Assembly (NCBI GenBank): GCA_003543245.1
Contig: DPJB01000040.1
Coordinates: 7,780-18,323, forward strand
Length of the DNA stretch: 10,544 nt
Direction of reading: 5' to 3'
Source: Moraxellaceae bacterium
GTDB lineage: Bacteria; Pseudomonadota; Gammaproteobacteria; Pseudomonadales; Moraxellaceae
The position numbers and the translations under genes were made by a program. Position 1 is the stretch's first letter; the number at the start of each line of letters is the position of its first letter. Shown one piece after another: positions 1 to 6,939 of this stretch. The notes under the pieces are model-generated. The model did no database searches and was not told the origin of the DNA. It saw nothing but the letters and a program-made list of their open reading frames with translations.

Positions 1-720
1 CGCGCACTGGATGACACCATCCTGCTTGGCGTCAACCACAACAAGCAATTCCTCGCCAACCTGCTGCGTCATCCCGTGTTTGTCAGCGGTGATACATCAA
101 CCGCATTCATCGAACAGCATTTCAGCAATGACAGCAGCCTCAAGCCTGCCCTTGCCAACAGCGAAGCCCTTCTTGTGGCTGCTGCCCTTTTCCTGCATGA
201 CCTGCCCGCCCATTTCCACACAGGACTGACCGGCGCTACCCCGCTGATCCTGCAGTGCGGCGAGACCAGAACCGCACTTCGCCTGATGCTGGGTAACCAG
301 ACGCTCACAGCGGAAATAAACGGCATTACCTCCGCCCTTACGGTGCAGGCCTTGCAGGAATCCACCTTGCACTACGAGATGGATGGTGTGCGTCGTCGCG
401 TTGCTTTTGCGCGCGATGGCAACAATCTCTTTCTCGATCTGGCCAACGGCAACCTGCAGATCACGGATGTCACACAGGCACCACCGGCAACCGCCGACAG
501 CGAAGGCGACGGCCAGTTGCGTGCGCCCATGGACGGTGCCGTGATCAACGTACTCGTGGCAGAAGGCGCCACAGTAACCAAGGGTCAGACGCTCATCATC
601 ATGGAAGCCATGAAAATCGAGCATCAGCTCAAGGCCAACCGTGACGGTGTTGTGAAAACACTCAGCACCAGCCCGAAGCAGCAACTGAAAAAGCGCCAGC
701 TGCTGCTGGTCATCGAATAA
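1..720 (+). CDS. atuF: Acyl-CoA carboxylase biotin-containing alpha subunit, C-terminal part (probable geranyl-CoA carboxylase AtuF); 5' end outside window
   Basis: The reading frame is open from base 1, so only the last 239 residues are present. The first ~40 residues (RALDDTILLGVNHNKQFLAN, then the HPVF and TAFIEQHF segments) are the end of the biotin-carboxylase domain. A ~110-residue linker/biotin-transfer region follows. A biotinyl (BCCP) domain covers about residues 172-239, with the biotin motif EAMKIEH; the biotinylated lysine is codon 613-615 (Lys205 of this fragment). Such subunits carboxylate biotin with ATP and bicarbonate, and a separate beta subunit transfers the carboxyl group to an acyl-CoA in the cytoplasm. 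Sequence alone does not separate geranyl-, methylcrotonyl- and propionyl-type enzymes. The following SDR and very-long-chain acyl-CoA synthetase reproduce the Pseudomonas atuF-atuG-atuH order, whereas liuD is followed by a lyase, so AtuF is preferred by inference. The beta subunit would be expected upstream of the window. Confidence 0.82.
   Translation, partial: RALDDTILLGVNHNKQFLANLLRHPVFVSGDTSTAFIEQHFSNDSSLKPALANSEALLVAAALFLHDLPAHFHTGLTGATPLILQCGETRTALRLMLGNQTLTAEINGITSALTVQALQESTLHYEMDGVRRRVAFARDGNNLFLDLANGNLQITDVTQAPPATADSEGDGQLRAPMDGAVINVLVAEGATVTKGQTLIIMEAMKIEHQLKANRDGVVKTLSTSPKQQLKKRQLLLVIE
613..615 (+). other. Biotinylated lysine codon (EAMKIEH motif)
   Basis: This AAA codon is the lysine of the conserved MEAMKIEH motif in the C-terminal biotinyl domain. 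In this family the residue is modified by biotin protein ligase. The surrounding APMDGAV turn and GQTLIIMEAM strand match the biotinyl-domain fold, so the swinging-arm domain appears functional. Confidence 0.9.
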
Positions 721-753
721 CGCATCAACACATTAACCAGCGACACCGCGATC

Positions 754-758
754 AGGAG
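754..758 (+). promoter_or_regulatory. Shine-Dalgarno site of the SDR gene
   Basis: AGGAG lies 6 nt upstream of the ATG at 765 and fixes that start. The gap to the carboxylase stop is 44 nt with no terminator, which supports co-transcription of the two genes. Confidence 0.8.
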
Positions 759-764
759 TTACGC

Positions 765-1595
765 ATGAGCAGTCTCAAGGGTAAAACCCTCTTCATCACC
801 GGTGGCAGCCGTGGTATCGGCCGAGCCATCGCCTTGCGTGCCGCCCGTGATGGGGCCAACGTGGTCATTGCCGCCAAGTCGGCCGAACCTCATGCCAAGT
901 TGCCCGGCACCATTTTCAGCGTGGCGGAAGAAATCGAGGCCGCGGGTGGCCGTGCCCTGCCCCTTCAGGTAGATGTGCGTGAAGAAGACCAGGTGCGTGC
1001 GGCCATGGCCAAGGCCGCAGAACACTTCGGCGGCATCGACATGCTCATCAACAACGCCGGCGCCATCAACCTGATGGGCGTCGAGCACACCCCGCTCAAG
1101 AAGTACGACCTCATCCAGGGCGTTAACCACCGCGCAACTTTCCTGTGTGCACAGGCCGCACTGCCCTGGCTCAAGCAGTCGTCCCAGGGTCATATCCTCA
1201 GCCTGTCGCCCCCCATCAACATGGCACCGCACTGGCTAAAGCCCTTCTCCCCCTACACCGTTTCCAAGTACGGCATGACCATCCTCACGCTAGGCATGGC
1301 CGAAGAGTTCCGTGACTACGGCATCTCCTGCAACACCCTGTGGCCGGCCACCTACATCGCCACCGCAGCGGTCGAGGTCAATCTGGGCGGCGATGGCGCG
1401 GTTCAGGTCAGTCGCAAGCCAGAAGTCATGGCAGATGCCGCCCACGCCATCCTGGTCACTGCCCGTGGCGAGCTGACCGGCCAGAGCCTGCTCGATGAAC
1501 AGGCCCTCGCCCGTATCGGCATTACCGACCTCAGCTCCTACAGTTGCATCCCGGGCAACGAAGACAAGCTTCAGCGCGACTTTTTCCTCGACTGA
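765..1595 (+). CDS. atuG: Short-chain dehydrogenase/reductase, HSDL2-like (probable AtuG)
   Basis: A 276-residue NAD(P)-dependent SDR. The N-terminal dinucleotide-binding motif TGGSRGIG is at residues 12-19, the structural NNAG motif at 96-99, and the active-site YTVSK at Tyr164/Lys168. The catalytic serine is probably Ser148 (or Ser146) in HILSLSPPIN. The SPP..N..P.W....YT.SKYGM.....GMAEEF pattern is typical of the HSDL2-like subgroup (known for the family), but the extra C-terminal SCP2 domain of animal HSDL2 is absent. Its place between a biotin carboxylase subunit and a very-long-chain acyl-CoA synthetase matches AtuG of the citronellol/geraniol pathway, where an oxidation of a terpenoid alcohol, aldehyde or 3-hydroxyacyl intermediate is plausible. 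The exact substrate cannot be read from sequence. A good Shine-Dalgarno at 754-758 supports the start. No signal peptide is seen, so it should be cytoplasmic. Confidence 0.85.
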   Translation: MSSLKGKTLFITGGSRGIGRAIALRAARDGANVVIAAKSAEPHAKLPGTIFSVAEEIEAAGGRALPLQVDVREEDQVRAAMAKAAEHFGGIDMLINNAGAINLMGVEHTPLKKYDLIQGVNHRATFLCAQAALPWLKQSSQGHILSLSPPINMAPHWLKPFSPYTVSKYGMTILTLGMAEEFRDYGISCNTLWPATYIATAAVEVNLGGDGAVQVSRKPEVMADAAHAILVTARGELTGQSLLDEQALARIGITDLSSYSCIPGNEDKLQRDFFLD

Positions 1596-1787
1596 TATCC
1601 GTCAATCCGGGCCAAAAAACCCGTCTCCGTGGCAATCAGGACTGTCAATATCTTGATGCCACGGCGGTGGGAAGGTACCTTAGGCCCACTTTTGCGACCG
1701 GTTCGTCACCTTCCTCCGGTCACTCCCTGAAAACAAGCCAGCGGAGCCCGCTGCATGCAGTGCGGGCCACCGAGGACACCTTAAAAC
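1596..1787 (+). other. 192-nt atuG-atuH intergenic region with three inverted repeats
   Basis: I see no convincing gene or sigma70 promoter here. Three inverted repeats are visible. CCGTGGCA (1627-1634) pairs with TGCCACGG (1657-1664). GACCGG (1696-1701) pairs with CCGGTC (1716-1721). GCCCGC (1746-1751) pairs with GCGGGC (1762-1767) and encloses the perfect palindrome CTGCATGCAG (1751-1760). None is followed by a U-tract, so none is a classical terminator. The last ends just upstream of the probable ribosome-binding site (GAGGA, 1772-1776) of the next gene. The gap is long for neighbouring genes of one pathway, so differential expression or RNA processing is possible (inference). Confidence 0.5.
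1746..1767 (+). repeat. Inverted repeat/hairpin upstream of the atuH ribosome-binding site
   Basis: A 6-bp perfect GC stem (GCCCGC / GCGGGC) has a 10-nt loop containing TGCATGCA. It ends 4 nt before the GAGGA element that probably serves the ATG at 1788. It could modulate translation or stabilise the downstream message; the function is unproven. Confidence 0.4.
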
Positions 1788-3623
1788 ATGAGCCATCACG
1801 ACCTCATCACGCCAATCGCCTTTGCCCGCAAGCTCGCCGCCATCACGCCCAAGCTCCCCAAGATGCTGATCGGCCTGAAAATGGCCGCCAATACTGATGC
1901 CACCTCCCCGGTCGGCCTTGGCTGGTGCGTAGAAAAAGCGACACGTGAAAACCCCCATGGTACCGCCGTGCTCTACAAGGACACGCGCCTCACCTATACC
2001 CAGTTCAACCAGTGGTCCAACCGCATTGCCCACTTCTTCCTGGCCCAGGGCCTGCAGAAGGGCGACGTGGTCTCGGTGTATGTGGAAAACCGTCCAGAGC
2101 TGCTGGCCATTGTGACCGGCCTTGGCAAGATTGGCGTGATTTCCGCCATGGTGAATACCTCCCAGATCGGCAAGGTACTCACGCACAGCGTGAACCTGGT
2201 CAAGCCAAAGATGGCGATTGTGGGTGACGAGCTGGTCGGTAACTTCAATGAAGTGCTGGGCGATCTGGATCTGGAAAGCAGCAAGCTGTTCTGGCTGGCC
2301 GATGACGACACCCTGAAAAACCCGGGCACCGAACCATCCGGCTACCGTAATCTGGCAACCGAGATCAGCTCACAGCCAACCTACAATCCGGCCACCACGA
2401 ATCAGGTCTACCGTAACGACGGCCTCTTCTACATTTACACGTCCGGCACCACCGGCATGCCCAAGGCCGCGATTTTCTCGCACGGTCGCTGGATGAAGGC
2501 CTATGGTGCGTTCGGTTACACCATGCAGTTGGGCAAGACTGACGTCATCTACGTCACCCTGCCTTTTTATCATGCCACCGCCATGTGCGTGTGCTGGGGC
2601 TCCGCACTGGCAGGTGCCGGTGGTGTTGCCATGCGCCGCAAGTTCTCTGCCCGTGAGTTCTGGGACGATTGCCGCAAATACCGCGCTACGGCCATTGGTT
2701 ATGTGGGCGAGCTCTGCCGCTACCTGAACGAACTGCCATCAAAGCCGACCGACCGCGATCACATGGTTCGCAAGATCCTCGGTAACGGTCTGCGTCCCGG
2801 CATCTGGACACCGTTCAAGGAACGTTTCGGCATCGAGCAGGTGCTTGAACTGTATGCCTCTTCCGAAGGCAACATCGGCTTCTCCAACATCTTCAACTTC
2901 GACAACACCGTCGGCTTCTGCCCACTGCCCTACGCCATTGTCGAATACGACAAGGAAAACGAGCAGCCGGTGCGTGGCAAAGACGGCTACATGAAGAAGA
3001 TCAAGAAGGGCGAAGCCGGCCTGATGATTGCAGAAATCACCGACAAGACTCCTTTCGACGGCTACACCGACCCGGCCAAGAACGAAGCCTGCATCCTGCG
3101 CGACGTGTTCGTGAAGGGTGACCGCTACTTCAACACCGGCGACCTGCTGCGCGACATCGGCTTCCGTCACGCCCAGTTTGTTGACCGCACTGGCGACACC
3201 TTCCGCTGGAAGGGTGAAAACGTCTCCACCACCGAAGTCGAAAACATCATGACCGGCCATGCGGCCCTTCAGGATGCTGTGGTGTATGGCGTCGAAATCC
3301 CCAACACCAACGGCCGTGCCGGCATGGCCTCCATCACTCCGCACGAAGGTCACTCGCGCAGCGAGCTGGACCTGCCAGGCCTCTATGCCCTGCTCAAGCG
3401 CGAACTGCCGGCCTACGCCGTGCCCGTGTTCCTGCGCGAACAGACGGTTGTGGAAACCACCGGTACCTTCAAGTACCAGAAGAACACCCTCAAGAAGGAA
3501 GGGTTCGATCCTGCCAAGGTCAATGGCGATCCCGTCTACGTGCTGCTGCCGGGCACATCGGAATACGTCCTGCTGACCGAGGAAATCTTCAGCAACATCC
3601 AGCAGGGCAAGTATCGCTTCTGA
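1788..3623 (+). CDS. atuH: Very-long-chain/fatty-acyl-CoA synthetase, FATP type (probable AtuH)
   Basis: A 611-residue ANL-superfamily enzyme that activates a carboxylic acid to its CoA thioester via an acyl-AMP. The ATP-binding P-loop YTSGTTGMPK is at residues 217-226. The TGD motif has Asp452 for ribose binding. The VLACS/FATP signature GDTFRWKGENVSTTEV is at 469-484. The C-terminal TGTFKYQK segment places Lys562 at the usual adenylation lysine position. FATP-type rather than FadD-type features (WKGENVST, TFK..K..L..EGFDP) suggest very long, branched or isoprenoid acids as substrates (inference). In the Atu pathway such an enzyme could convert citronellic or geranic acid to the CoA ester before carboxylation by AtuC/AtuF. 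The start ATG has a weak, slightly distant GAGGA at 1772-1776. The gene is the last of the operon and is followed 27 nt later by a strong terminator. The N-terminus has hydrophobic stretches but no clear signal peptide. Confidence 0.87.
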   Translation: MSHHDLITPIAFARKLAAITPKLPKMLIGLKMAANTDATSPVGLGWCVEKATRENPHGTAVLYKDTRLTYTQFNQWSNRIAHFFLAQGLQKGDVVSVYVENRPELLAIVTGLGKIGVISAMVNTSQIGKVLTHSVNLVKPKMAIVGDELVGNFNEVLGDLDLESSKLFWLADDDTLKNPGTEPSGYRNLATEISSQPTYNPATTNQVYRNDGLFYIYTSGTTGMPKAAIFSHGRWMKAYGAFGYTMQLGKTDVIYVTLPFYHATAMCVCWGSALAGAGGVAMRRKFSAREFWDDCRKYRATAIGYVGELCRYLNELPSKPTDRDHMVRKILGNGLRPGIWTPFKERFGIEQVLELYASSEGNIGFSNIFNFDNTVGFCPLPYAIVEYDKENEQPVRGKDGYMKKIKKGEAGLMIAEITDKTPFDGYTDPAKNEACILRDVFVKGDRYFNTGDLLRDIGFRHAQFVDRTGDTFRWKGENVSTTEVENIMTGHAALQDAVVYGVEIPNTNGRAGMASITPHEGHSRSELDLPGLYALLKRELPAYAVPVFLREQTVVETTGTFKYQKNTLKKEGFDPAKVNGDPVYVLLPGTSEYVLLTEEIFSNIQQGKYRF

Positions 3624-3650
3624 TACCTGGCATCAAAATCCTGCAACCAA

Positions 3651-3680
3651 TAAAAAAGCCGGCTTAAGCCGGCTTTTTTA
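3651..3680 (+). terminator. Strong rho-independent, potentially bidirectional terminator after atuH
   Basis: A perfect palindrome: six A, then GCCGGC, loop TTAA, then GCCGGC and six T. The GC stem followed by T6 ends transcription of the atu operon. The A-tract on the other side gives the same structure on the minus strand, so it could also block antisense transcription. It starts 27 nt after the synthetase stop codon. Confidence 0.93.
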
Positions 3681-3754
3681 TTGCCTGAAATAACCCTACC
3701 CTGTCCAAAGCCTGAGCTGCTAGCCTAACAGCATCAGAGCCAGTGATCGCATCC

Positions 3755-3783
3755 TTCACAAAAGATGTCTAACGCCATATGAC
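3755..3783 (+). promoter_or_regulatory. Candidate sigma70 promoter for the P-type ATPase gene
   Basis: TTCACA (3755-3760; 5 of 6 to the -35 consensus) and TATGAC (3778-3783; 4 of 6 to -10) are separated by 17 nt. This is downstream of the atuH terminator and upstream of the ATPase, where a promoter is needed. It implies a leader of roughly 210 nt. The match is moderate and is prediction by eye only. Confidence 0.33.
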
Positions 3784-3878
3784 TCCCATCCGCGCCATAA
3801 TGAAAATATGAACAAGCGAAATACAATGAAAGGATTAAATCCAAACCAGATTACAGAGTCTGACTGAGGCTGTAATTC

Positions 3879-3980
3879 ATGAAAACGGACAGGGACAAAT
3901 TTTTACGCACTGTCTCTCATCGCCTTCACAAGCATTTTGAGATCGCTCACCTGGCGATCCAGCCCGCAACAAGACAGTAA
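3879..3980 (+). CDS. Possible 33-codon leader ORF upstream of the ATPase
   Basis: ATG at 3879 to TAA at 3978-3980 encodes a short basic, histidine-containing peptide beginning MKTDRDKFLRTVSHRLHKHF. A GAGG (3866-3869) lies 9 nt upstream, a plausible ribosome-binding site, and it sits in the loop of the 3850-3876 hairpin. The ORF stops 21 nt before the first ATPase start and contains the 3941-3959 hairpin. It is not a recognised family, so a regulatory upstream ORF or chance are both possible. It has no membrane segment or known leader-peptide codon run. Confidence 0.25.
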   Translation: MKTDRDKFLRTVSHRLHKHFEIAHLAIQPATRQ

Positions 3981-4001
3981 ATACAAATAGGACCGCTCCA
4001 G

Positions 4002-6854
4002 ATGAGGCATGGAATGAGTCATACTGGCCAAGAAAAAAAAACCGTAACCACACCCCCGTATTTACTGGATATTGAACCGCTGGTTGATCAATTTCAGTCC
4101 GATGTCCGACGAGGACTATCCAGCGAAGAAGCGCAAGCACGCCAGACCCGCGACGGCCTGAATGAGCTGACGCCTCAACCTGCCATTCCAGCCTGGAAGC
4201 ACTTCCTGGAACAGTTTCAGGACCCCTTGGTCTATCTATTGCTCGCAGCCGTGGCAATAACCTTGGCCATCTGGCTTCTTGGCGACGGCAGTGGCTGGCC
4301 CATTGATGCTCTGGTCATCCTTGCGATCATGCTGATCAATGCTCTTCTTGGATTCCTTCAGGAGGCTCGCTCACAGAGGGCAGCAGCCGCCTTAACGAAA
4401 CTCACCGAAACTACCTCCGCCGTTATCCGTGATGGCGCACTGACACGCATTCCCAGTAGCAAACTTGTCAAGGGCGATCTGTTGGTGCTGGGGGAAGGTG
4501 ACTCGGTGGGAGCGGATGCTCGCCTGATCGAGGCTAACGCCTTGCGGGTGCTTGAGGCTTCGCTGACAGGTGAGAGCGAGGCAGTATCAAAGAGTGCCGT
4601 GCACATGGATGCAGAGGCGCCCTTGGCAGACCGATCCAACATGGTTTTCAAAGGCACAGCCATCGCTCAGGGCAACGGGCTCGGCCTGGTTACGGCTGTC
4701 GGCATGGCAACCGAGGTGGGTGCTATCGCTCACCTTCTGAACACCACTCCAGAAGACGCTACCCCATTGCAAAGAGAAGTGCGCCAGATTGGCCGCATGC
4801 TCGGCATGGCCGTGTTGGTTATAGCTGCGGTTGTCGTAGCGACCGTCTTTATGCTTACCGACATTCAAAGTGCACATGATGTTGTCTCCGTGCTGATGCT
4901 GGGAGTATCACTGGCAGTCGCCGCCGTCCCTGAGGGGTTACCGGCGATTCTCTCACTCGTTCTCGCCATGGGCGTACAGCGCATGGCACGCAACAACGCC
5001 ATCATCAAGAAGCTATCTTCAGTTGAGACATTGGGCTCTACCTCAGTAATCTGTTCAGACAAGACCGGCACCTTGACCCGTTCCGAGATGACCATCAAGC
5101 AGAGCATGACTGCCTCTGGCAAAGCTCACATCAGCGGAGTCGGTTATGATCCTGAGGGGCGTGTCCACCATGATGAAAAGGCGCTGACTTACGGCCCGGT
5201 ACACAGTGAGCATGTTCTACTTTTGCGCGGCGGCAGTCTTGCAGGCAATGCGGAACTGCAACAGCAAGAGGATGGTACCTGGGTCATCCAGGGTGACCCA
5301 ACGGAAGCAGCCTTCCTGGTTGCCGAACGCAAGCTGGATACACCAGCACGAAGCAAGGCACGTTTCGAGAGAATCGGTGAGATACCCTTCACCTCCGAAC
5401 GCAAGATGATGTCCACGCTGGTCATCGACCATGAGCAGGACAATGAGCGCCTGCTTATCAGCAAAGGGGCCCCGGATGTCCTGTTAAGACACTGCACACG
5501 AGTCCAGGTAGGAATGGATGTAGTAGCACTGACGAATGAAATCCGTACAGAAGCTCTGGCCGATGTAGATGAGCTTTCTGGCGCTGCGTTACGCACGCTC
5601 TCAGTGGCTTACCGACCATTACTGACAGATGAGCTGGTGACGTCTGGTGATGCGCTGGAAAACGATCTTATCTTCATTGGCACGGTCGGTATCATTGACC
5701 CACCACGTGAGGAAGTGGCGCCTGCCATTGCCGATGCCCACCGGGCCGGTATCCGTATAATCATGATCACTGGCGACCATCCACGAACCGCATCACGCAT
5801 TGCCGAAGATCTGGGCATCATTGATGCAGGCGCCGGCACAATGACTGGTGAAGAAATTGATCTGTTGGATGATGCTGGTCTGGCTGAGGCTGTGAAGAAA
5901 ACCTCGGTATATGCTCGTGTAGCACCTGCACACAAGCTGAGGATTGTGGATGCGCTTCAGGCGCAAGGTCATGTGGTGGCGATGACCGGAGATGGCGTTA
6001 ACGATGCCCCGGCCCTGAAGTCCGCAGACATCGGCATTGCCATGGGTATTACTGGAACCGAGGTAGCCAAGCAGGCTGGCAAGATGATCCTCACTGACGA
6101 CAACTTCGCCAGTATTGTCATCGCCGTGCGAGAGGGGCGCGGAATTCTGGACAACATCCGAAAGTTCCTGCGCTACCTGCTTTCTTCAAACATGGGAGAG
6201 GTGCTGACAGTCTTTCTCGCTGTAACAAGTGCCAACCTGATTGGTCTGGTCGACTCCAGTGGCGCAATAATCCTGCCACTGTTGACCACTCAGATTCTCT
6301 GGATAAACCTTATTACCGATGCCGCACCGGCTCTGGCAATGGGAATCGACCCACAGAGCGAAGATGTGATGGCCAAGCGTCCACGCCGCCCGGCTGATCG
6401 GATTATTAATGCCCGCATGTGGTATGGGGTTTTGCAAATCGGCCTGGTAATGGCTCTTGCCAGTCTGATGACCTTTGACTTGATGCTACCGGGCGGCCTC
6501 CTACCGGGCAGTGACTCACTTGAGTCCGCTCGAACGGCTGCTTTCACCGTACTGGTTCTCGCGCAGTTGTTCAACGCATTGAGTGCTCGATCCGAATCGG
6601 CCAGTGCCTTCAAGGGGATTTTCGACAATCGCTGGCTGTGGGCAGCTATTGCTCTTGGCATTACCCTGCAGGCAGCAGTTGTACATTGGGCACCACTCAA
6701 CCGGGCCTTTAGCACCACACCACTAACCGTCGACCAGTGGTTTATCTGCTTCGCCATGAGCAGTACCGTACTCTGGTTCAGCGAACTGCGTAAATTGATT
6801 CTGCGCTTAATAGATCGACGTCAACACTGCACAGATTCGCAAAGACCATCATGA
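4002..6854 (+). CDS. P2-type cation-transporting ATPase (probable Ca2+ ATPase, SERCA/PMCA-like)
   Basis: A 950-residue inner-membrane pump of near-typical length for P2A ATPases. Order: N-terminal cation-ATPase domain, M1-M2 (~76-120), actuator domain with TGES (189-192), M3-M4 (~266-322) with PEGLP (310-314), phosphorylation motif DKTGTLT (Asp353), nucleotide-domain KGAPD (488-492), TGD (590-592), hinge TGDGVNDAP (662-670), then M5-M10 (~727-930). Ligand positions follow SERCA: Glu311 in M4, Asn730 and Glu733 in SSNMGEV of M5, Asn769/Thr772/Asp773 in NLITD of M6. The M8 position equivalent to SERCA Glu908 is Gln855, as in single-site Ca2+ pumps such as PMCA (established knowledge). Ca2+ export is therefore likely; Mn2+ or another cation is possible. 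Start: ATG 4002 has AGGA 9 nt upstream, but ATG 4014 (MSHTGQEKK) has GAGG 6 nt upstream and is at least as good. No accessory gene is beside it, and codons look somewhat more A/T-ending than in atuH. Confidence 0.9.
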   Translation: MRHGMSHTGQEKKTVTTPPYLLDIEPLVDQFQSDVRRGLSSEEAQARQTRDGLNELTPQPAIPAWKHFLEQFQDPLVYLLLAAVAITLAIWLLGDGSGWPIDALVILAIMLINALLGFLQEARSQRAAAALTKLTETTSAVIRDGALTRIPSSKLVKGDLLVLGEGDSVGADARLIEANALRVLEASLTGESEAVSKSAVHMDAEAPLADRSNMVFKGTAIAQGNGLGLVTAVGMATEVGAIAHLLNTTPEDATPLQREVRQIGRMLGMAVLVIAAVVVATVFMLTDIQSAHDVVSVLMLGVSLAVAAVPEGLPAILSLVLAMGVQRMARNNAIIKKLSSVETLGSTSVICSDKTGTLTRSEMTIKQSMTASGKAHISGVGYDPEGRVHHDEKALTYGPVHSEHVLLLRGGSLAGNAELQQQEDGTWVIQGDPTEAAFLVAERKLDTPARSKARFERIGEIPFTSERKMMSTLVIDHEQDNERLLISKGAPDVLLRHCTRVQVGMDVVALTNEIRTEALADVDELSGAALRTLSVAYRPLLTDELVTSGDALENDLIFIGTVGIIDPPREEVAPAIADAHRAGIRIIMITGDHPRTASRIAEDLGIIDAGAGTMTGEEIDLLDDAGLAEAVKKTSVYARVAPAHKLRIVDALQAQGHVVAMTGDGVNDAPALKSADIGIAMGITGTEVAKQAGKMILTDDNFASIVIAVREGRGILDNIRKFLRYLLSSNMGEVLTVFLAVTSANLIGLVDSSGAIILPLLTTQILWINLITDAAPALAMGIDPQSEDVMAKRPRRPADRIINARMWYGVLQIGLVMALASLMTFDLMLPGGLLPGSDSLESARTAAFTVLVLAQLFNALSARSESASAFKGIFDNRWLWAAIALGITLQAAVVHWAPLNRAFSTTPLTVDQWFICFAMSSTVLWFSELRKLILRLIDRRQHCTDSQRPS

Positions 6855-6939
6855 ACACCTGGCATCAATGTTCAGTTTTTTTGGACTGATCATGCACTGA
6901 ATTGCCACCCGCCAATACTTATTGCATGCGTTACCTGAA
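6855..6939. terminator. Convergent intergenic region with an imperfect stem-loop (weak terminator candidate)
   Basis: The ATPase gene and the ceramidase-like gene converge here with 85 nt between stops. TGGCA (6860-6864) and TTCAGT (6871-6876) can pair with ACTGAA (6896-6901) and TGCCA (6903-6907), leaving a 6-nt bulge and a 19-nt loop that contains a T7 run. A T-run outside the stem, as in a classical terminator, is lacking. A role in ending one or both transcripts is plausible from position only. Confidence 0.3.

Larger units (their letters stand above)
3681..4001 (+). other. AT-rich leader region between the atu terminator and the ATPase gene
   Basis: About 320 nt without a clear conserved gene. 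It is visibly more AT-rich than the flanking genes; bases 3781-3840 are about 37% GC by count. It holds the candidate promoter (3755-3783), a hairpin ATTACAG/CTGTAAT (3850-3856 and 3870-3876), a possible 33-codon ORF (3879-3980), and a second hairpin GATCGC/GCGATC (3941-3946 and 3954-3959). The sequence ACGGACAGGGACAAATTTTT resembles, loosely and from memory, repeat remnants found beside REP-associated transposases. No transposase is present, so no mobile element is claimed. Confidence 0.45.

Noticed and set aside
97..684. Minus-strand ORF (195 codons) inside the carboxylase subunit gene
   Set aside because: It is antisense to a coding region with an intact biotinyl domain, with no motifs or ribosome-binding site of its own.
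2739..3353. Minus-strand ORF (204 codons) inside the acyl-CoA synthetase gene
   Set aside because: It overlaps the conserved FATP region on the opposite strand. Its Val/Gly/Asp-rich composition is what antisense GC-rich codons give.
3808..3867. Small ORF beginning MNKRNTMKGLNPN
   Set aside because: It has only 19 codons, no Shine-Dalgarno sequence and no recognised family. It lies in an AT-rich leader where short ORFs arise by chance.
3887..3907. GGACAGGGACAAATTTTT-type repeat remnant suggesting a REP-associated transposase element
   Set aside because: There is only one copy in the window, with no paired inverted copy and no transposase. The resemblance is from memory only.
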